Source: Brienomyrus brachyistius
Lineage: Eukaryota > Chordata > Actinopteri > Osteoglossiformes > Mormyridae
Direction: 5' to 3'
Assembly: GCF_023856365.1 (NCBI RefSeq)
Contig: NC_064548.1
Span: 13,051,142 to 13,115,141, forward strand
Length of the DNA: 64,000 nt
Shown piece by piece: positions 60,050 to 64,000 of this stretch. The first letter of the stretch is position 1, and each line of letters opens with the position of its first letter. A program made the translations under genes and the position numbers. Under the pieces are notes generated by a model. The model was given only the letters and a program-made list of their open reading frames with translations. It did not search any database and was not told the origin of the DNA.

Positions 60050-62399
60050 TAAACAACACGCCCACCAGTGTTTTAAATCTACTGTTTACCTGGAAATGCA
60101 AACATGTACAAAGGCTGTATCCTACATACATAAACATACACGTATCAGTGGGAGTGTGTGCGTGTTCCCGAAGGAAACGCGCGGGGAAGTCTGTACCGAT
60201 AGCATCTTTGCCTGGAAGTGGCCGGCTGGGAGGCGTACGGTCGTCCAAGATGAAACTCTACGGCTCCGATTGGAAGAAAAACTGAAAAAAGGAACAAAAA
60301 ACATGAAGGCTGGTAGTTTCTGAGAAATGCCGCTTTAGGTAAACATTCAGAGAGGCAGCAAATGACACAGAATTAGTGGCAATTTAAGCTAATTTCTCCT
60401 CAACTGTCCGGTGAGACACAGTGTTTTATCTATCATGCTGGAAAAAAAGGCAGCAGCCGTAGCATAAATGCTAAGGTATCGCTGTAGCTTCACCCAGCCC
60501 TAAATATTGGGTAAAATGGGGAGCAGACACTTAAATACGCAGCAGAATTGAAAACTAACTGCTGTGCTAGTTTGTATCTTATTTATTTGGACTGGCTTTG
60601 CATGATTTCAGAGAAGAATAACAAAAACAAGGATATTTATTTCATTTTCTGAATTCACTGTAGAGTTGTGTAATCATTATGGTTTGTATGATTAAACAAC
60701 AGAAACCTAGAAATAAAGCAGAATTATAGTAAATAAATATGCGCATGAAATGAGTCACACGGGGACATGGTAAACCCCCCCCCCCCGTAGGTGCTTGGAA
60801 GGGTAACGTTTGCTGTTGGTTTCTCGCTTGACGTACAGCACCATCTTAGTCTTAGGCAGTGAGAGAAAATGATGCTTAAATGATCTTCATGTTGGTGTAA
60901 AACTATGATGTTCTGTCTGTCCAAGTATGTCAGCTTAGCCATTTCAAACCCTCTGCTAAAGTCAGCCCAGGATTTGCAGAAACCGCCCAACACACCCATG
61001 TATTTGTTGATTAGACCCCTACCCCACCTCGTATGGCTGATCAATAGCTCACCGAGTCATTTAACGAATCAAATCAGTAAATTCATTAAGTGAGCTGGTG
61101 GTGAAATTTAACAAATGTGTGGAACGGCTGAGGTGCCCCTGAGGAGGCTTGGGAACTGAAGCGGGGTTCATCTCGCCATGCAACTAGATACCAGTGACGT
61201 TCTGGAGAACAGAAGAAGTTCTTGTTAGTTCATTGCATTACTGGTAATTTTGTCTTTTTGTGCTTTTTCTCGGCTGCCAAATAAAGTTCACTGTAAAAAA
61301 ATTTTTGCTCATAAGATTTTTTTTCATGCAGGTCGTTTACACATATATGACGTTTTACAGTTTTACGCTCCAGCGAAATTCTGTTTTATTAATTCCAGCA
61401 CAGACTTACATACAAAGTGTCCCTCTTAACAATTGGGTGTAATTACTCCCTGCGCCTGTCGAGTGAATCGGGGCGACACAAAGTCCCATGTGTTCTCCAG
61501 ACCTACCCTCAGATCACTTTATATTAAACAGAGCGGGATCTTCTCATAACTGCAGCGCCGCTGTGGTTCCGCTCTGAAGGCCCTAAATTGTGCCACTGTA
61601 ATTGTGAGGTGGGATTCCCAGCCGGGCGCAGGCTGCTGGGCTGTGGGGAGGGTGAATAACTATCAGGGATCATGTGACGCACCACACTGTTCACCTGGGG
61701 GTGGGGGGGGAGGGGGGGTCCTGGGAAGGGTCCATGTTGCAGGAGAAAGGCCAAGTCAGTCACCTGACCGCGCTGTGATGGACAATAAAGTTTGTACCCC
61801 CCATCCAGGCTGAGCTGGTTGTCTGAAGAGCTCCTGCCCACACCAGAGCTCCCTGCCGGGACGGGTGACGCTCCGCCCACTTTGGCTAATCTGAGACCCA
61901 GTGCTGAGCCGCCGCACGAGCAGGTAAACGCTCTGACTTCTCAACAATGAGAAGCATGACCGATGTTTGCTAGCAAAGGCATGGAGAGGAGCCTTTACTT
62001 ATTTCAGACTTTCCAGTGCTCAGTATTACTAAACAATACAGATTTGCAGATCTGTAGATTTGCATTATATTTACCTAAGCACTCCACATAAATCCAGCCA
62101 GGTTTCACATTGTAACTGTTTACCTCGAGAACAGCATCGTAACAAATCTGTAGGCAAGAGAGATACAATGTTTACATTTATGTGTGTAAAAAGTCAGCCT
62201 GACACAAACACACACCGACATGCGAACAGTCACATAATCGAGCATCATAAACATACATAAATACGGGCATGCAAACATAGCGCTCACCATGCCTCCTAAA
62301 TGGGAACACAGTAAACTTGCACACGGTAAGCAGCCTGCAAACACTTTTCATCCAGGCACACAGAAGCACACAGTCACACAAACATATGGCACTAACTCC
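60050..62399. other. dlx1 upstream flank, no gene recognised
   Basis: Unique-looking DNA with C/G runs near 60775-60786 and 61697-61718. The longest frame (118 codons, minus strand, 61524-61880) is Pro/Ser-rich, overlaps G-runs and is not recognised. Confidence 0.45.
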
Positions 62400-62690
62400 A
62401 CACACATGCACGTTCGTATTCCTATCTTTGTGGGGACACTCCATTCACTTCTATGGGGAAAACACCAAAGCCTAACAATGACAACCTAAACCAGCACTAA
62501 CCTTAATCATAAGTAACCAAACAAAATACGAGACTTATGGGTCGTTTAGTTTTTTGATTGCGGTCGGAGGTTTTTGTAAAATTGAGCTCCCCCTTGTAAG
62601 GACTGAAAACGAGTCCCCAAAAGGTAAAGAGTTACAGGCTTTTATCACATCGTGGGGAAATCTGGTCCCTGCAATGTAATAATTACAAAA
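62400..62690. repeat. Interspersed repeat (GTGGGGAC family), copy 2
   Basis: Contains TTTGTGGGGACACTCCATTC, TAACCTTAATCATAAGTAAC, GAGACTTATGG and GTTTAGTTTTTTGATTGCGG, which match the module at 9130-9420 in the same order, and a GTGGGGAAAT end. The two copies are 53 kb apart and considerably diverged. Confidence 0.65.
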
Positions 62691-62885
62691 TCAAACACAT
62701 GCACACACACACATGCGCACACAGACACACACACACAGATACACACAGACAGATAGACAGACACGCACACAGATACACACAGACAGATAGACAGACACAC
62801 ACAGATACACACAGACAGACACACAGATACACACAGACAGATAGACAGATACACACAGACAGATAGACAGACTCGCACACACATG
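62691..62885. repeat. Compound (CA)n / (CAGATA)n-type simple repeat
   Basis: ACAC runs mixed with CAGATACACACAGACAGATA-type units of roughly 30 bp. On the minus strand this yields an artefactual Cys/Val/Ser-rich open frame. Confidence 0.92.
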
Positions 62886-63320
62886 CAGATCAGCGGTGAG
62901 CCAGAGGAAGCATACCGCCGTATACCTCCTGCCATCCTGGGCCGCCACAGGACATTCTGCGCCCTCCGCCAGGCCTGCAGGGCGAGTCCTAAATCTGATC
63001 TCCATCTCTCGGTGTAGCCGTCCCCTGTCAGGCCACAATGCCTGTCGTCACACAGTCTGGCCTCATTAAGGGCCGGCCGAGGGCAGAGAGGAAAACGAGA
63101 TTGCAGATGAAGATGAGAATGACTCCGGCGCGACAATGGGCTTATTTAGTGGCGTGGGCCGTGCTATTCCGGGCCAACTTGGAGTCCCCCGGCAGGAAGG
63201 GCACGATGCTCCAAGGGGAGACCATGCCCCCCGCCCCCCATCCCCCACCCGCCACGCCACGTCAGCCCTCCAGACTCAGAACCGCATGTCATCAATCTAG
63301 CCAACAGTGACCATGAAGAA
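62886..63320. promoter_or_regulatory. Candidate conserved non-coding block
   Basis: GC-balanced, non-repetitive DNA with GGCCTCATTAAGGGCCGGCC (63059-63078) and GGGCTTATTTAGTGGCG. It stands out from its flanks. No splice-flanked reading frame recognised. Could equally be an unrecognised exon region of a neighbouring gene. Confidence 0.22.
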
Positions 63321-64000
63321 CTTGCTTTTATCATCAGCCCAGGCCACAGTTCACTTCCTGGATTACTCAGGTCCTGAGTATTCATGTATACATAAAGAGT
63401 ATAGTAATATAGTTGCAGTATACTATTATGATAATGCATGAGCAAAAACTGGAAAACATAATGTAATATATAACAATAACATTCCTTTCATCTGAAGACT
63501 CTAGTTTAAATAGCAATGTTAACATAAAACACTTATTTAACAATGCCTTGTGCTCATTAGGAAGTGCATGTTTCGTATATGCCAAATAGCTGACAAATTT
63601 TTTACTTGTGATTTACACACACAGGCTCATTTATTGACAGTTCATATTTGAACGCCTCACACTTTCTCGTAGCAAACTCTCCGTCTGGATATATAATTAA
63701 AATTGGAAACAAGTATAAGTCCTTGGGTTTCGAGCAAACAACCCTGAGAAAATGGGAAAAAGAAGGACCTCGTTTCATGTCAATTGAAATTAAAATTATT
63801 TGTAAAAATGATTATGACGGCTAAGCATGACGGGCTCGCTGCGATTTTGAAGATACGCCGTTTACGTTCCTGCACATCTGCATGGTCAAATGCAATTAGG
63901 GGTTAAGGAAGAAACTCGCAAATCAAGCCATCTCTGTGTGCTCATTTACTGAACTATGCCACTAGCCTTTCCGGATGGATTAAGGCGCTAAGTACTGCTG
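63321..64000. other. Right edge, no feature recognised
   Basis: AT-rich sequence. The metap1d gene expected on this side in vertebrates is not seen and should lie beyond the edge. Confidence 0.45.

Noticed and set aside
62645..63136. 163-codon Cys/Val/Ser-rich minus-strand frame
   Set aside because: Most of it translates a CA/CAGATA simple repeat.
46922..64000. Terminal exons of metap1d, expected beside dlx1
   Set aside because: Looked for its conserved C-terminal peptidase motifs in minus-strand frames and found none; the gene probably lies beyond the right edge.

Overview
This is genomic DNA from a vertebrate, almost certainly a teleost (ray-finned) fish. The evidence is three interrupted genes of the dlx1/dlx2–itga6 neighbourhood with GT-AG and GC-AG introns, and fish-type interspersed repeats: Tc1/mariner and Tigger/pogo relics, short SINE-like elements and long (TCTA)n arrays. 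No bacterial operons, rRNA, tRNA or CRISPR arrays were seen. Most of the 64 kb is non-coding, and most long open frames are low-complexity or chance ORFs.

Layout. (1) 1-3420: first coding exon of an integrin alpha-6-like gene (itga6, minus strand, 3000-3181). It holds the signal peptide and the start of the mature chain; the rest of the gene lies beyond the left edge. A TATA-containing promoter candidate sits upstream. (2) 3420-36000: about 33 kb between the divergent itga6 and dlx2 genes. It is rich in mobile and tandem repeats: a Tigger element with both TIRs, three Tc1-type relics, hAT-like MITEs, at least nine copies or pieces of one SINE-like family, and 35-bp, 24-bp and 43-bp minisatellites. 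A few complex stretches (about 12430-13340 and 18360-18940) are repeat-poor and could be conserved regulatory DNA. (3) 36335-37545: dlx2 on the plus strand, three coding exons, 277 residues. (4) 37546-45406: the dlx2-dlx1 intergenic spacer of 7.9 kb between the two convergent 3' ends. It is AT-rich, nearly repeat-free and contains clusters of homeodomain-type TAATTA sites, as expected of the I12a/I12b forebrain and arch enhancers of the vertebrate Dlx1/2 bigene cluster. (5) 45407-46745: dlx1 on the minus strand, three coding exons, 254 residues. (6) 46746-64000: upstream flank of dlx1. It holds no exon I can recognise, several blocks that look like conserved non-coding DNA, and a few repeats.

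How it works together: Dlx1 and Dlx2 are homeodomain transcription factors co-expressed in forebrain GABAergic precursors and pharyngeal-arch mesenchyme through shared enhancers between and beside the genes. The tail-to-tail arrangement, the intron at the same homeodomain codon in both genes, and the divergent itga6 neighbour all match the ancestral vertebrate order (itga6 - dlx2 - dlx1 - metap1d). Whether this is the a or b teleost duplicate cannot be settled from the sequence alone. No new biological system was found. The points worth a second look are a GC-AG intron and a tandem splice acceptor in dlx1, candidate enhancers, a 42-copy minisatellite open in all three forward frames, and several recognisable transposon fossils.
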